In this document: one piece after another, positions 12,541-24,190 of the stretch
How the letters are laid out: each line of letters begins with the position of its first letter
How positions within the stretch are numbered: position 1 is the first letter of the stretch
Assembly: GCF_945859705.1 (NCBI RefSeq)
Contig: NC_079137.1
Location: 34,655,554 to 34,719,553 of the forward strand
DNA: 64,000 nt
Direction: 5' to 3'
Source: Episyrphus balteatus
Taxonomy: Eukaryota > Arthropoda > Insecta > Diptera > Syrphidae
Made by a program: the position numbers and the translations under genes
Notes under the pieces: generated by a model
What the model saw: the letters and a program-made list of their open reading frames with translations, nothing else
Told to the model about the DNA's origin: nothing
The model's database searches: none

Positions 12541-12840
12541 AAAACATCTCTTTAAATATTTTTCATCCTAATCGAAGTATGACACATTAATATATTGTAG
12601 TAGGTATATTACCATATTAGAGTTCCCCCTTCACACACACACAATGGTTAAAAATTGTAAGTCACTTCATGGAGTGTCGTCGCGACTCAAAACATCATAT
12701 CATACTCTTACCAAAATGCATTGCAGAAATAAAAACTTTTATTGCCTCTTTTTGCTAACATTCAAAGTTTTCAAATTTTTATAGGACAATGTCAAACGAT
12801 TTAAAATCTACAAATTTATAAAAAAGGGATTTCTTTTGTA

Positions 12841-14322
12841 ATCCAGTTAAATAAGGGTTTAACCTCGGAATGAATGTTAGTAGAATTTTTTTTTGCTCAA
12901 TATCTTCCTTTTGCCATTCTATAACATATCTCAAAAGTCTAGAAAAATCTCATGTCCGCTTGTCGCGATTTCAAGGTCATATCGCGAAATGGAGATTTTC
13001 CAAATTAGCAAAAATAGGCTATGGTAGTATATACACATATGATACATGATTTCAAGGTATTTTTTAATGCTGATTCCAAAAAATCTAAAATCAAGACAAT
13101 CTGACGTCTCTAGAAAAAGTTATACCTGTTTTTCATCTGTCAACTCATATTATTATAACAGTTGCAAACTTACTGCCGAAAAACCCTTAAAAGTTATGGT
13201 AGATGAACCAAATTTCGCATGAAGATTTTAGAATCCATCATTATTAAAAATCAAAACAATCCATTACAAAAAATATATATACCTACGAAATAATGGTATT
13301 TTTTGATGGAGGGGCAAATTTTAGGATATGCACTAAAGAAGATTCTTGTTCATCTTAGGAATAAGTGCTAATAGGCTAATTTTTTCATTTTAATTTTTTT
13401 TTTGATATTCTTTAACTACCCTCAAAAATCTAAAAAAATCTCATGTCCGCAAGTCCTAATTTTCTTGGTTTGAAAATAAGGTGCAGATTTTAAAAAATTA
13501 ATAAGAAAAGTTTAAATTTTTATATGTATACCAACATAAGCGACATGATTTAAAGGTATTTTTTAACACTAATTCCAACAAAACTCACAAACAAGTCAAC
13601 CCTGAAAAGAAATGCACCTTATTCATGTTGATCTGACACAAATATCTGAAGTGTAGTTTTCCAATTTTTTAAAATCTGCACCTTATTTTCAAACCAAGAA
13701 AATTAGGACTTGCGGACATGAGATTTTTTTAGATTTTTGAGGGTAGTTAAAGAATATCAAAAAAAAAAATTAAAATGAAAAAATTAGCCTATTAGCACTT
13801 ATTCCTAAGATGAACAAGAATCTTCTTTAGTGCATATCCTAAAATTTGCCCCTCCATAAAAAAATACCATTATTTCGTAGGTATATATATTTTTTATAAT
13901 GGATTGTTTTGATTTTTAATAATGATGGATTCTAAAATCTTCATGCGAAATTTGGTTCATCTACCATAACTTTTAAGGGTTTTTCGGCAGTAAGTTTGCA
14001 AATGTTATAATAATATGAGTTGACAGATGAAAAACAGGTATAACTTTTTCTAGAGACGTCAGATTGTCTTGATTTTAAATTTTTTGGAATCAGCATTAAA
14101 AAATACCTTGAAATCATGTATCATATGTGTATATACTACCATAGCCTATTTTTGCTAATTTGGAAAATCTCCATTTCGCGATATGACCTTGAAATCACGA
14201 CAAGCGGACATGAGATTTTTCTAGACTTTTGAGATATGTTATAGAATGGCAAAAGGAAGATATTGAGCAAAAAAAAATTCTACTAACATTCATTCCGAGG
14301 TTAAACCCTTATTTAACTGGAT
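12841..14322. mobile_element. Foldback element, family FB-A, copy 1
   Basis: 1,482 bp. Arms of about 660 bp (12,841-13,500 and 13,663-14,322) are almost perfect inverted repeats that start ATCCAGTTAAATAAGGG, around a loop of about 160 bp. TA dinucleotides flank both ends (12,839-40 and 14,323-24), as for Tc1/mariner-type insertions. No transposase. A second copy is at 58,447-59,949 with the loop reversed. Confidence 0.9.
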
Positions 14323-14536
14323 TATATATACTTTTTAAAGGTTGTCAAACAAAAAAATTGATTCCATAGCTTGAGAACATAAAAATAAATGTTTTTAATG
14401 AAATTTGATCGAGTTCAAAAAATTCTAGCTCTTTTTGTAGATGTCTCATAGACCTGATCGATATATATATTTTGAGCTAAGACAATAAGCTTTCAGATTG
14501 TATAAAATTAATGACGTTAGAAGATAAAAATTCTAG

Positions 14537-16428
14537 TACAGGAAAGATAGACTTTTTCGTGGAACGAAATACAGGACGGCTGAATTTTTCAAATCTGAAA
14601 AAGGGGTATTAGAAAAGCTTAAGTCCTGGTTTTCGGGACGCCACCCCCCTGGCGAAATCCGCCATTTTGGAAAACGCGAATCACTTTATATCTCCAAAAC
14701 TATGGGTCCTATAGAAATGGTTGTCAGACTAAAGTTCTTGGAAATTTAATTATCTTTTTCTTTGTAGTACATTATTTTTCTCAGGGGGCAATAGTTTTGA
14801 GGTTATGTTGTTTTAATTTATTTTTTTTCGGTTTTCTTAAGATTATAACAATCCCAGTACTAGTTACATAATTTTTTAAACAGTAAAAGTTATAGACCAT
14901 CAAATTTCCAATAATTTGGTATATTTTCAAAAGTCATGCGATGTATGAGTCGAAAGTTATTGAATTGAAAACTATAGTCTAAGTACAGGAAAGTTAGTAA
15001 AGAAATCAGGCATTTTGTGGAACGAATTAAAGAGAGGCTGATTTTTTCAAACCTGAAAGAAGGGTATTAGAAAAGCTTAAGTCCTGGTTTTCGGGACACC
15101 AACCCCCTGGCAAAATACGCCATTTTTTAAAACGCGAATTGGTCTATATCTCCCAAACTATTGGCTTGATCGAATAAGTTACTGAACCAAAATTGTAGGT
15201 AATATAAATAACTTTTCTTGTGCATGCACTGTTTTTCAGCGAGGACAACACTTTTTAGGTTATGTTGTTTTATTTTTTATTTTTTCTGTTTTTTTTTTAA
15301 TTTTTCTCAGTCTCTATGATAGAAACATAATTCTGTAGCATCATTAAAGTTGTAGAACATCAAATTTACATTAATTTGGGATACTTTTGAAGATTATATG
15401 ACTTTTCAAACCAAAGATACGGAACTTAAAGAGCAATCCCTCTCAATATTTTCAAAAAATATACTAATATGTAAAAACCTAATGTAAAAACAAGAAAAAT
15501 ATGATATGAGGGGGAGTTATTATGGTGGGTAATGGTAAAACTTACAATATTGAGGTACACATATTTTGTTTTAAGTCAAACATCATACTTTTATGATGCT
15601 AAAAAATTATGTTTCTATCTGTTTCTATCTTCTACTGAGAAAAATTAAAGAAAAAAAAAAACAGAAAAAAATAAAAAAATTAAACAACATAACCTAAAAA
15701 GTGATATCCTCGCTGAAAAACAGTGCATGCACAAGAAAAGATATTTATATTACCTACAATTTTGGTTCAGTAACTTATTCGATCAAGCCAATAGTTTGGG
15801 AGATATAGACCAATTCGCGTTTTAAAAAATGGCGTATTTTGCCAGGGGGTTGGTGTCCCGAAAACCAGGACTTAAGCTTTTCTAATACCCTTCTTTCAGG
15901 TTTGAAAAAATCAGCCTCCCTTTAATTCGTTCCACAAAATGCCTGATTTCTTTACTAACTTTCCTGTACTTAGACTATAGTTTTCAATTCAATAACTTTC
16001 GACTCATACATCGCATGACTTTTGAAAATATACCAAATTATTGGAAATTTGATGGTCTATAACTTTTACTGTTTAAAAAATTATGTAACTAGTACTGGGA
16101 TTGTTATAATCTTAAGAAAACCGAAAAAAAAATAAATTAAAACAACATAACCTCAAAACTATTGCCCCCTGAGAAAAATAATGTACTACAAAGAAAAAGA
16201 TAATTAAATTTCCAAGAACTTTGGTCTGACAACCATTTCTATAGGACCCATAGTTTTGGAGATATAGAGTGATTCGCGTTTTCCAAAATGGCGGATTTCG
16301 CCAGGGGGGTGGCGTCCCGAAAACCAGGACTTAAGCTTTTCTAATACCCCTTTTTCAGATTTGAAAAATTCAGCCGTCCTGTATTTCGTTCCACAAAATG
16401 CCTGTTTTTTTACTAACTTTCCTGTACT
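14537..16428. mobile_element. Compound foldback element, family FB-B
   Basis: 1.89 kb with ends AGTACAGGAAAG and CTTTCCTGTACT. Arms (about 14,537-15,345 and 15,595-16,428) are inverted repeats, and each arm is itself two diverged tandem units of about 450 bp containing GTGGAACGAA, TTCAAA-CTGAA, AAGCTTAAGTCCTGGTTTTC and GGTTATGTTGTTTTA. The element thus has four related units arranged as two converging pairs. The loop is about 250 bp. No coding sequence. Confidence 0.85.
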
Positions 16429-18585
16429 ATTCATGTTTTCTTTGCTTTTTTTTGATGAAAATGATTGTTTTCAATAAATTATTTTTATACTTTTTGCGCA
16501 TTGTAAAAAATTGAAAATGGTTTTATTCTTAAGAAGAAATACTTGGCTTTTAAATTGCATAATTTTTTTGTAAGCTTTTAAAATAAAAAAATTAATATAG
16601 GTAATGAGAAAATAAAAAAGGTATTTTTTTTTTAGCCTTTTCTAGTAAATTATGATTGTTTGAAAAAAGTAAACGCTTCACTTGACTCATTTTAAACAAA
16701 AGCACACAACCTGTTTGCTGACGACGTTATCACGTAAAATCATCGTCCGTAAACCGGCTTTACAGACAACCTCTTTTTTTTAACAAACTGTGTAGTTACA
16801 AGCCACGTAAATCAATTAAGAAATGGGTATGAGAAAAAAGAATTCCATTCAACATCATCAGTCGTGTTTGAGTTATAAAATGTGTTACTACCCCAACTTA
16901 TAAAGTACCTATTTCTATGATTTTCCGTTGTTATTTTTAAGGACTCATATTTTAATTTTAATGACACTTTTCAAAGGTTATTATATCTATGTGTTTTAGG
17001 AAACTATAAGGTTCATAGCTATTTAAAATTTTCCAAAAGAATTTAGTATAATTCTTAACATAATTATATAAACGAATATAAACGAATAAAAAATCCAAAA
17101 CTATAAGACGTCAAAAGTTACTTTTGACCTTTCAGAAAGTTTACCTATAAATAAATTTTTTCCAGGCACAGTGCATTTATTCTAATTGTTTCAGTCGTCA
17201 ATTGTACTTTGAAGACAACTCAAATTGTCCTAATTTTATACACAAAACGACCTCCAGTCCAAGACCAAGTACCTACTTCCTTCCTTTTTAATCATGTTGT
17301 TGTTTAGCAAAACGTTATAGGCATGTGTTTTGTTTTCTTAAGAAAAGAAAAAAAATATCGATTTTAATTTCGCTGTGCAGCACAGAATATATACAAAATT
17401 GCTTATAAGATACCTACTTTTGCGTCTTGTCCTACAATTGCCCTTTCAGAATAACTTGAATTGCATTGGTAAAAAGAAAAAAGGATATTCTGTTTCCCAC
17501 TTGAACTATATACAATTCAATATCTACAAGTTTGTGGTTGATATGTATCTATAATATGCCATCTTGCAGGAGAATATTATAAATATATCTTTCGATTAAA
17601 CAGGTGTTTCAAAGATCCCTATTTTTCCAATAAAAATGGCAACATTGCATATAGATTTTATTCCTTATGAAAATTGTATTTATACTTTATAGTCTTTAAC
17701 AAATATTATTTAAATAAGTATCTACATAAATATATTTTTGAATAAAATTTATTTTTAAAGTTTTTTTTTTGATGAATTTCCAAAACATTTTTAAAATTGC
17801 TTTATTTTTAACTTAAATGCTTTTTTCACCCACCAGGTATCGCATGATGACGTTTGGGTATCTCAATTTTTCTCTTCTCAAAACTCCATTGCAGATAAAT
17901 AAAACCACATGGTTTTTCCCAATACACATTAACACAACACCGTGTACTCTCACAACCACCAACATAATTTCACTCTCTTTCGGAAAATTGAAGTTGGCTC
18001 TTTTTTATTCTCTTTTCGGAATGTGGTAATTACCTCTCAATTCTCAATTTATAATCTACCTTCACCACACTTGTTTATTCGAGAGAAATTAAATTGTTTG
18101 ATAACAAATGTTCATGTTTTTTGTTCTATTGTGTGAAAAAAGTCATGTTTTGAAAAAGGTTATTGGCACACATTTTTTTATTTGTGAATGAAAAAAGCCG
18201 GTGGCTAAAAATAAATAAACAATCTGATATAAATAACTCACCACATCTATGAGGTTCAATGACTCGGATAGGTAAACGTAAACAAATAATTATAATTAAA
18301 GTTCATTGCCAAGGTTTTTAAGCTATAGTCTATATCTATATATATATATATAAATAGTCTATATCAAGATGAATGAAAAATTTATTTTTGGTAATAAAAA
18401 TAATTGTTGAACGTTGACACACAACATTCGGTCTTTAAAAATAAATTTGTTTCCTGAAATGTATTATTTTTAGATTTTTTAAAAATGAAGCACACATTTT
18501 GAATTTTATTTTTGCAATGTGCCAAAGTTACATAGAATTTATGTTTTTGTGGTTTTTATTGTAACATGTCATGATTGATTTTGGG
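16429..18585. other. AT-rich noncoding flank
   Basis: No gene or repeat identified. Modest G+C patches near 16,690-16,800 and 17,190-17,280 carry no recognisable coding sequence. Confidence 0.5.
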
Positions 18586-19090
18586 TTTCTGGTATTCAGA
18601 GTTTTCCAGATTTTGTATTTCCAACATTTTTGCATTTTTTCTTATTTTAAATTTTTCGATATTTTGAATTTTCAGTGTTTTGCGTTTAAGACATTTTAGA
18701 TTTTCGAAGTTTTTGTTTTCCCGGTTTCGGAATGTTGGTGTTTTGGGTTTTTAGGATGAAAGGTTTTTCCGGTATTAACGGCTTTCAGAATTTTGGAATT
18801 TAGGATCTCGTCTATTTTTGTTGAACTTTCGCTATTTTGGATTTCGGTTTTTTTAGGTGGAGATTTTGAGTTTTTGGAATTCCCCGTTTTTGAGATTTAA
18901 TATTTTTAAGGCTTATGCTTTTGGAGTTTTAAGGATTAAAGTTTGTACAGTCAAGATTTATTTATTTTCGAATGTGGGATGTTGATTTGATATTTTGGAG
19001 ATATCGAATACAGAATTTGCGAGATTTTGGGTTTTCATAATTTTTCAGAACAATGGTTTTCTGAGTTATGAGTATTTATTGAGATTTTAT
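18586..19090. repeat. Degenerate tandem of a TTTTGGATTTTCGG-like word
   Basis: About 500 bp built of loosely repeated words such as GTTTTCCAGATTTTG, TTTTGGGTTTTTAGG and GAATTTTGGAATTTAGGATC, spaced roughly every 15-30 bp. The same vocabulary occurs at 25,605-25,830 in an intron, there in both orientations. It looks like a decayed minisatellite. Confidence 0.6.
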
Positions 19091-19799
19091 AATTTTTTTT
19101 CTGACCCTGTGGACATCGCGTTCCGTTAAAATAATCGTTAGGTATAAAAAATATTTCAAACATTTTTGGATATTCTAAAAATACATACATATTTCAAAAA
19201 TTTTTTTTTGATAAATCAATTTTTTGTTGAGTTTTATTGAAATTTAGGCGACTCGTGGACAAAATCAGAACTGCGTTGCTCAGCTACAGTGCCACATTTA
19301 TTTAATTTAGGTATGCTGGTGGAACTAATTATAATTATTATTAAAATAAAATTATTTAGAGAAGTAGCAAAACAAAGGAGGTTCCACTGATTAGCCAAAA
19401 ATATAGCTTATAATCCAAAATTACTAAGGTATTGGTAAATGCATGACTCGTTGAAAATTCCGAAAAACCATTTATATTCATATATGCTGGACAATGAACA
19501 TTCAGTGAGAGAATAAACATATTTAACATTGTTTATTTGGATTAAACAAAACATGGGCGTAAAAAAGAGAAAGCTACATAACACCTCTAAATGTGTCTAA
19601 AAAAATTTCCTGATTTCTTTTATAAAAGCTGCAGAGCCTACCATCTGGCTCTATTGCGGATCTGTGGATAAAACAGAATAATACAAAAAAATTATGGTTA
19701 TAACACCTTAAGTAAAAGTAATAAAAGTAATTAATAAAACTCTATACCTTGAATATTTAATAGACCTCCAAAATCTGGACTTAGAAACGAAAAAACGAT

Positions 19800-21480
19800 T
19801 TTCGAGAAAAAGTAAGTTTTGTAGCGGTTATTATGAACATAATAAATCTGAAATCAAATTTCCCTCCGAAAAAAGTATGCAGTTTTATTTGATATATTAA
19901 GGTGCATTTTTAGAAAAAAAATTCAAAATCGTTAGAGCCGTTTTTAAGAAAACTAATTTTGTATCCCTAAATAATTTTTTCGAAAAAAAGTTTTAAAATA
20001 AAATTGGTATGCCATTTTGTAGAAATCACTAATTAACACCTAAAAACAAAATTTCAAAAAAATTCAATGTTCCGTTTTCGAAAATTTGATTTTCAAAAAA
20101 AAAAAAAAAAATTTCAAAATTTTTTTAAAAATCCAAAAATTATTTTTTTCTTAATTTTATTTTTGGCTTATATTGAGACTATATAAATGCGAATAAGCAG
20201 TTTCGGAACAAATCGGATTTTAAAAACGGTTCTATGGCAGGTACCGTTAATAATGATTTTCAAATTTTTTTTTTCATTAGAAGATAGACCTTACTTTAAA
20301 ACTTATATTTTAATTTTTTAAACAAAATCGTTGGAGCTGTTTTTGAGCAATTTCAACTTTACTAAAATCAGTATATGACAAGTACCGTTATTTTTGGTTC
20401 AAAAAAATTAATTCCTAAAACCCCTCTGGAGAGTCGCCAAATAATGCAACATACCAAGTTTGACATTAATCCTTCCATCCGTTTAGGCTGTAGCTTCGTA
20501 TTAGAGCTCTTGATACCCGGATACCCGAGTACTCGCCCGAGTACCCGGGTACCCGAGTTTTCGGGTATTACTCGAGTACCCGGGTACCCGGGTATTCGGG
20601 TACCCGGGTAGTTCGGGTACCCGGGTACCCGGTTGTTTAGTTACCCGAATACCCGGGTACCCGGGTACTCGGGTATCAAAAGAAAAAAAAAAGGATTTGT
20701 TAGGAAAATTGTTAATACTGAGCATTTTAAACGGTAAATAACACACCATAGGTATAAGATTGAAGGCAAAAATTAAACTCAAAACAGTTCTCCAGTCAAA
20801 GCAAAGAATCGTCGTCAAAAAGAGTTTTAAATTCTTTTACTAGCAAAAAGCAAAAGACGCAACATCCGCATCGTCTCCATTCCTCTGGGTGGCCGAACTA
20901 TTCCCACCGGAGAAGGGTCCTTGCCGTGTGCAAAGATACCTTTCATTTTGTTTATTTTGATTTTTATCCATAAAAATTTTCCAAAATATTAAATCAAAAA
21001 AAAAAAGCGGAGAAAATGAGGTTTGAAAAAAGCTCTCATAGAAAAAAATAATCAAAAAAAATTTTCCACCCATCATAGATCCCATGGCCCTAATACTCTT
21101 AAATCAAACACTTCCAAATAAAACAAACAAATGGCTTTATTGTACCCGAGTACCCGGGTACCCGGGTATTCGGGTATTATGATACATGAAACTACCGGGT
21201 ACCCGGGTACCCGAACTACCCGGGTACCCGAATACCCGGGTACCCGGGTACTCGAGTAATACCCGAAAACTCGGGTACCCGGGTACCCGGGTATTTGTGA
21301 GGACGGGTATTACCCGGTCGAAATCAAGAGCTCTACTTCGTATACAGACAGACAGACTGACAGACGGATTCCGGGACCCACTTTTTTGGCATTCTCTATC
21401 ATCGTAATGTCATGGAAAAATGTTATCTCAACTTTTTTTTTTGTACGAATGCATAACTTGATTACCTATATCGCAAGTAA
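19800..21480. mobile_element. Dispersed GACA element, copy 2, split by a hAT-like insertion
   Basis: Shares the modules of copy 1: CGTTAGAGCCGTTTTT, TGGCAGGTACCGTTA, CCCCTC, TTTAGGCTG-AGCT, (GACA)n, GGGACCCACTTTTTTGGCAT and the end CCTATATCGCAAGTAAAAA. Removing 20,502-21,335 and one 8-bp repeat restores continuity with copy 1. The left boundary is uncertain. Confidence 0.75.
20502..21335. mobile_element. Non-autonomous hAT-like element with CCCGGGTA arrays
   Basis: 834 bp with perfect 13-bp terminal inverted repeats TAGAGCTCTTGAT, flanked by an exact 8-bp direct repeat CTTCGTAT (20,494-20,501 and 21,336-21,343). An 8-bp duplication and YARNG-type ends fit the hAT superfamily. Both subterminal regions (20,513-20,678 and 21,144-21,320) are dense arrays of ACCCGGGT, ACCCGAGT and ACCCGAAT variants, mirror-placed. 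The middle has no transposase that I can recognise. Confidence 0.88.
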
Positions 21481-21966
21481 AAAACTTATTAAATATACAA
21501 TGTTTGCTCAAATAAAATTGGAAAATCGCAAAAGCTTTTTCGAAATATCCCGTTTTCAGTATTAAGCTACACAATGGAATATCTATTTTCAATGGGGGAT
21601 TGGGGCATTACATTAAACTTAAAAAAAAAAAATAATTCACCAAGTTTCACCCCATAGTTATGTTGGGATTAGAATCTCGAGGTGGTTTGTCAAATAAAAA
21701 GCCAAATGTATCTAATCAAATTAACAACAATGGCTCAGAATATAACTTAATTGACAAATATGTAGTTTGTTAAATAGATAGTAAGGGCTTAAAACGTGAT
21801 AGCTTGAAAGTATTGTTTTGATTTTTAGAGAACTTATAACTTAAGAACAAAAGTTTAATTATTATATTAATAACTCTTAATTCCAATAAAAAAAAAAATA
21901 TATTTTCAATTCTATTCAATTTTTACTTTATTTTGATGTTTTTTTTTTTTTTTGTTTCATTCACAG
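21481..21966. other. RyR: Intron upstream of the start-codon exon
   Basis: AT-rich sequence ending in a long T tract and acceptor CATTCACAG. Nothing else recognised. It is probably the 3' part of a long first intron. Confidence 0.5.
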
Positions 21967-22109
21967 GATAGTAATACAACTAAATAAGAAAAAGAGGTTG
22001 TCTCGTAAGTTTTTAAGGTCAGGTAATGTCTCAGAGCCAATACAACCTAAAAAGTTATAAATTAACATCGCGGATTTTATATTAAACATCCTCGTTGTAA
22101 TTAAAAATT
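21967..22109 (+). other. RyR: 5' UTR portion of the first coding exon
   Basis: A long T tract followed by TTTCATTCACAG ends at 21,966, a strong 3' splice site, so the start codon exon probably begins at 21,967 and carries 143 nt of leader. The leader has one upstream ATG-containing triplet (AATGTCTCAG, near 22,025). The context of the real start, AAAAATTATGG, is AT-rich with a purine (A) at -3 counted from the ATG region uncertain and a G at +4. At least one upstream noncoding exon is implied, and its position is unknown. Confidence 0.6.
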
Positions 22110-22163
22110 ATGGCTGAGGCAGAAGGAAGCTCAGAGCAGGATGATGTTTCATTCTTGCGTACG
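22110..22163 (+). CDS. RyR: RyR coding exon 1 (N-terminus, residues 1-18)
   Basis: It begins at ATG 22,110 with MAEAEGSSEQDD and ends in phase 0 at donor ACG|GTAAGT. The N-terminal sequence is the conserved insect RyR start, which fixes this ATG as the initiator. The short exon leads straight into the N-terminal beta-trefoil of the next exon. Confidence 0.96.
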
Positions 22164-22245
22164 GTAAGTAATAATTTATAACCTACACATCTTACTTGCA
22201 CTATTCTATATGCATTAATTAAATATTAAAATAATATCCTTGCAG

Positions 22246-22449
22246 GAAGACATGGTGTGTCTTTCGTGTACAGCAACTGGTGAAAGAGTTTGTCTTGCAG
22301 CTGAAGGATTTGGTAACAGACATTGTTTCCTGGAAAATATAGCTGATAAAAATATTCCTCCTGATTTATCGCAATGTGTTTTTGTTATTGAACAAGCATT
22401 GTCCGTTCGTGCCTTGCAGGAGTTGGTTACAGCAGCTGGATCGGAAACC
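22246..22449 (+). CDS. RyR: RyR coding exon 2 (residues 19-86)
   Basis: Acceptor TTGCAG, phase 0 at both ends, 68 codons. It encodes the start of the InsP3-receptor-like N-terminal domain (EDMVCLSCTATGERVCLA, then the NIPPDLSQCVFVIEQALSVRALQ helix region split by the fold). This N-terminal domain sits at the inter-subunit interface of the cytosolic cap and controls closed-state stability. Confidence 0.97.
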
Positions 22450-23484
22450 GTACGTTTCTTTAAATTTCTTATTTTTTCTCATTTTGCCATAAAGCAACAA
22501 AAAAGCTAGTTTTCAATATACAAAATACAAAATTAGAAAGCTTCAATTAAAATTCAAGTACAATTTAAGTCTATAAAATTTGTGTAGATGAAGTTGTTTC
22601 TTAAAATACAATTTTATTAAAAAGCCTTCATCAACTCACAAAAATTAAAAAAAAAAATATATACCAATTCGCTAAAAAAGGATATATAAAAAAAAATTAT
22701 TTTAAATATTATTTATTGCATTTACTTTTTGCTATTTTTGAAACCCATTTAAACAAAACAAAAATCAAAAACATACCTTCATTCGTTTGATTCTCTATAT
22801 TTCTCTTTTTTTTTGTTCCAATTTCCGGTTGCTTTTACCAAAATTTTTATTTCCGATCTCATCCCCACGCGGTATACCACCTGCATATAAAACGTCAAAA
22901 TTTGTTTCCTAAATTTTGGAAATATAAAAAAAAAACAATGACATTGTATTTTCAAAATATTTCCATCCATCAAAAACCAAAAATATACATAAAATCCAAA
23001 ATAAAAAACCGTTACGCAAAAAAGGACAAGACTTTTGTAAGTATACAACAATTTTTTAAAAATCTACAATAAGCCAAAAAAATATAGAAAAAAAAAAAAA
23101 AACAATTTTGAACAACAATATTGTGGATGACTAATTTCTGTACATGAAATTTCAAAATTATGATCAAGTTTTTCCTTTTAACTTAATGTGCTACACAAAC
23201 AAAAATAACGGTGTGTTATGCTTTCACCTAACCAAACAAAAACCCAAAATATAATCAAAAAAAAAAAAACAACAAATTTTGAACCGAGTCATATTGGTAC
23301 AATTTTAAGTTTTTTTCCTTTTTTTTCATTTTTGGCACTGAGTCGTTTTAGACCCCCTTCACACATTTTTTTTTTATTTTTTTGATTAATTTTATGTTTT
23401 AGTTTTTTTTATCAAAATAAATAAAAAAATATTATTATTAAAATGATTGTTTTTCTGTTTGTCATTTTTTTTGTACTAAAACAG
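22450..23484 (+). other. RyR: RyR intron 2, no element seen
   Basis: 1,035 bp of A- and T-tract-rich sequence. I saw no exon-like open segment or transposon ends. G+C is slightly higher near 22,820-22,890. Confidence 0.7.
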
Positions 23485-23562
23485 GGTAAAGGAACTGGTT
23501 CAGGCCATAGAACACTTTTATATGGCAATGCTATTCTTCTTCGTCATCATAACAGTGATATG
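23485..23562 (+). CDS. RyR: RyR coding exon 3 (residues 87-112)
   Basis: Short 26-codon exon, phase 0 at both ends, acceptor AAACAG and donor ATG|GTAAGA. It encodes GKGTGSGHRTLLYGNAILL and continues the N-terminal beta-trefoil. It is flanked by a 1.0-kb intron upstream and a 69-bp intron downstream. Confidence 0.96.
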
Positions 23563-23631
23563 GTAAGATAGTTTAAATGTTAATAAAGATCGTCAGCAAA
23601 AATAAATGTTGTTATTAATTTGTTCAAATAG

Positions 23632-23820
23632 TATTTAGCGTGCCTTTCAACGTCTTCATCGAATGATAAGCTGTCCTTTGATGTCGGTCTACAGGAGCAT
23701 AGTCAGGGAGAAGCGTGTTGGTGGACTGTTCATCCCGCAAGCAAACAGCGTTCGGAGGGTGAGAAAGTCCGTGTCGGTGATGATCTTATTTTGGTGTCAG
23801 TTGCAACTGAGAGATATTTG
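23632..23820 (+). CDS. RyR: RyR coding exon 4 (residues 113-175)
   Basis: 63 codons, phase 0 at both ends. It contains [20 protein letters not shown] and the [21 protein letters not shown] stretch (split here by description), typical of the Ins145_P3_rec domain. The donor TTG|GTAAGA opens a 2.16-kb repeat-bearing intron. Confidence 0.97.
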
Positions 23821-23989
23821 GTAAGATTATTTTTTTTTTTTTTTTTTTTGTTTTTCTGAAGAAGTTAGAAAAAGTCTATAATAGGTCACAGTTTCGAAAA
23901 AATATTTTTACATAAAGATTCAAAACCCCGTTTTATCGGTTTTGAGGTTGTTATTCATTATACGGAAATCACATTTAATAAAATTAAAA

Positions 23990-24190
23990 TTTTGCACGGG
24001 TCAAAATTCTTTTTTCAAAACTCTGCTTTCAAAATTCTGTTTTTCAAAATTCTGCTTTTCAAAATTCTTTTTTTTTCAAAATACTGTTTTTACAAATTCT
24101 GATTTTCATAATTCTGTTTTTCAAAGTTCTATAGAACTTAAAAAAATTTTTGGAAATGTAAAAAAGTGCGCGTTTTCTAACATTTTCTAA
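23990..24190. repeat. CAAAATTCTG array, degenerate copy
   Basis: About nine spaced copies of TTCAAAATTCTG-like words followed by GGAAATGTAAAAAAGTGCGCGTTTTCTAACATTTTC-type sequence (given here only in words). It parallels the left half and centre of the intron 15 element, but the palindrome has decayed. Confidence 0.75.

Noticed and set aside
20375..21407. PGYPSTRVPG collagen-like open frames
   Set aside because: They are translations of the CCCGGGTA arrays of the hAT-like element.
1..21966. A second host gene upstream of RyR
   Set aside because: I found no exon-like open segments with conserved protein motifs on either strand apart from transposon relics; noncoding exons cannot be excluded.
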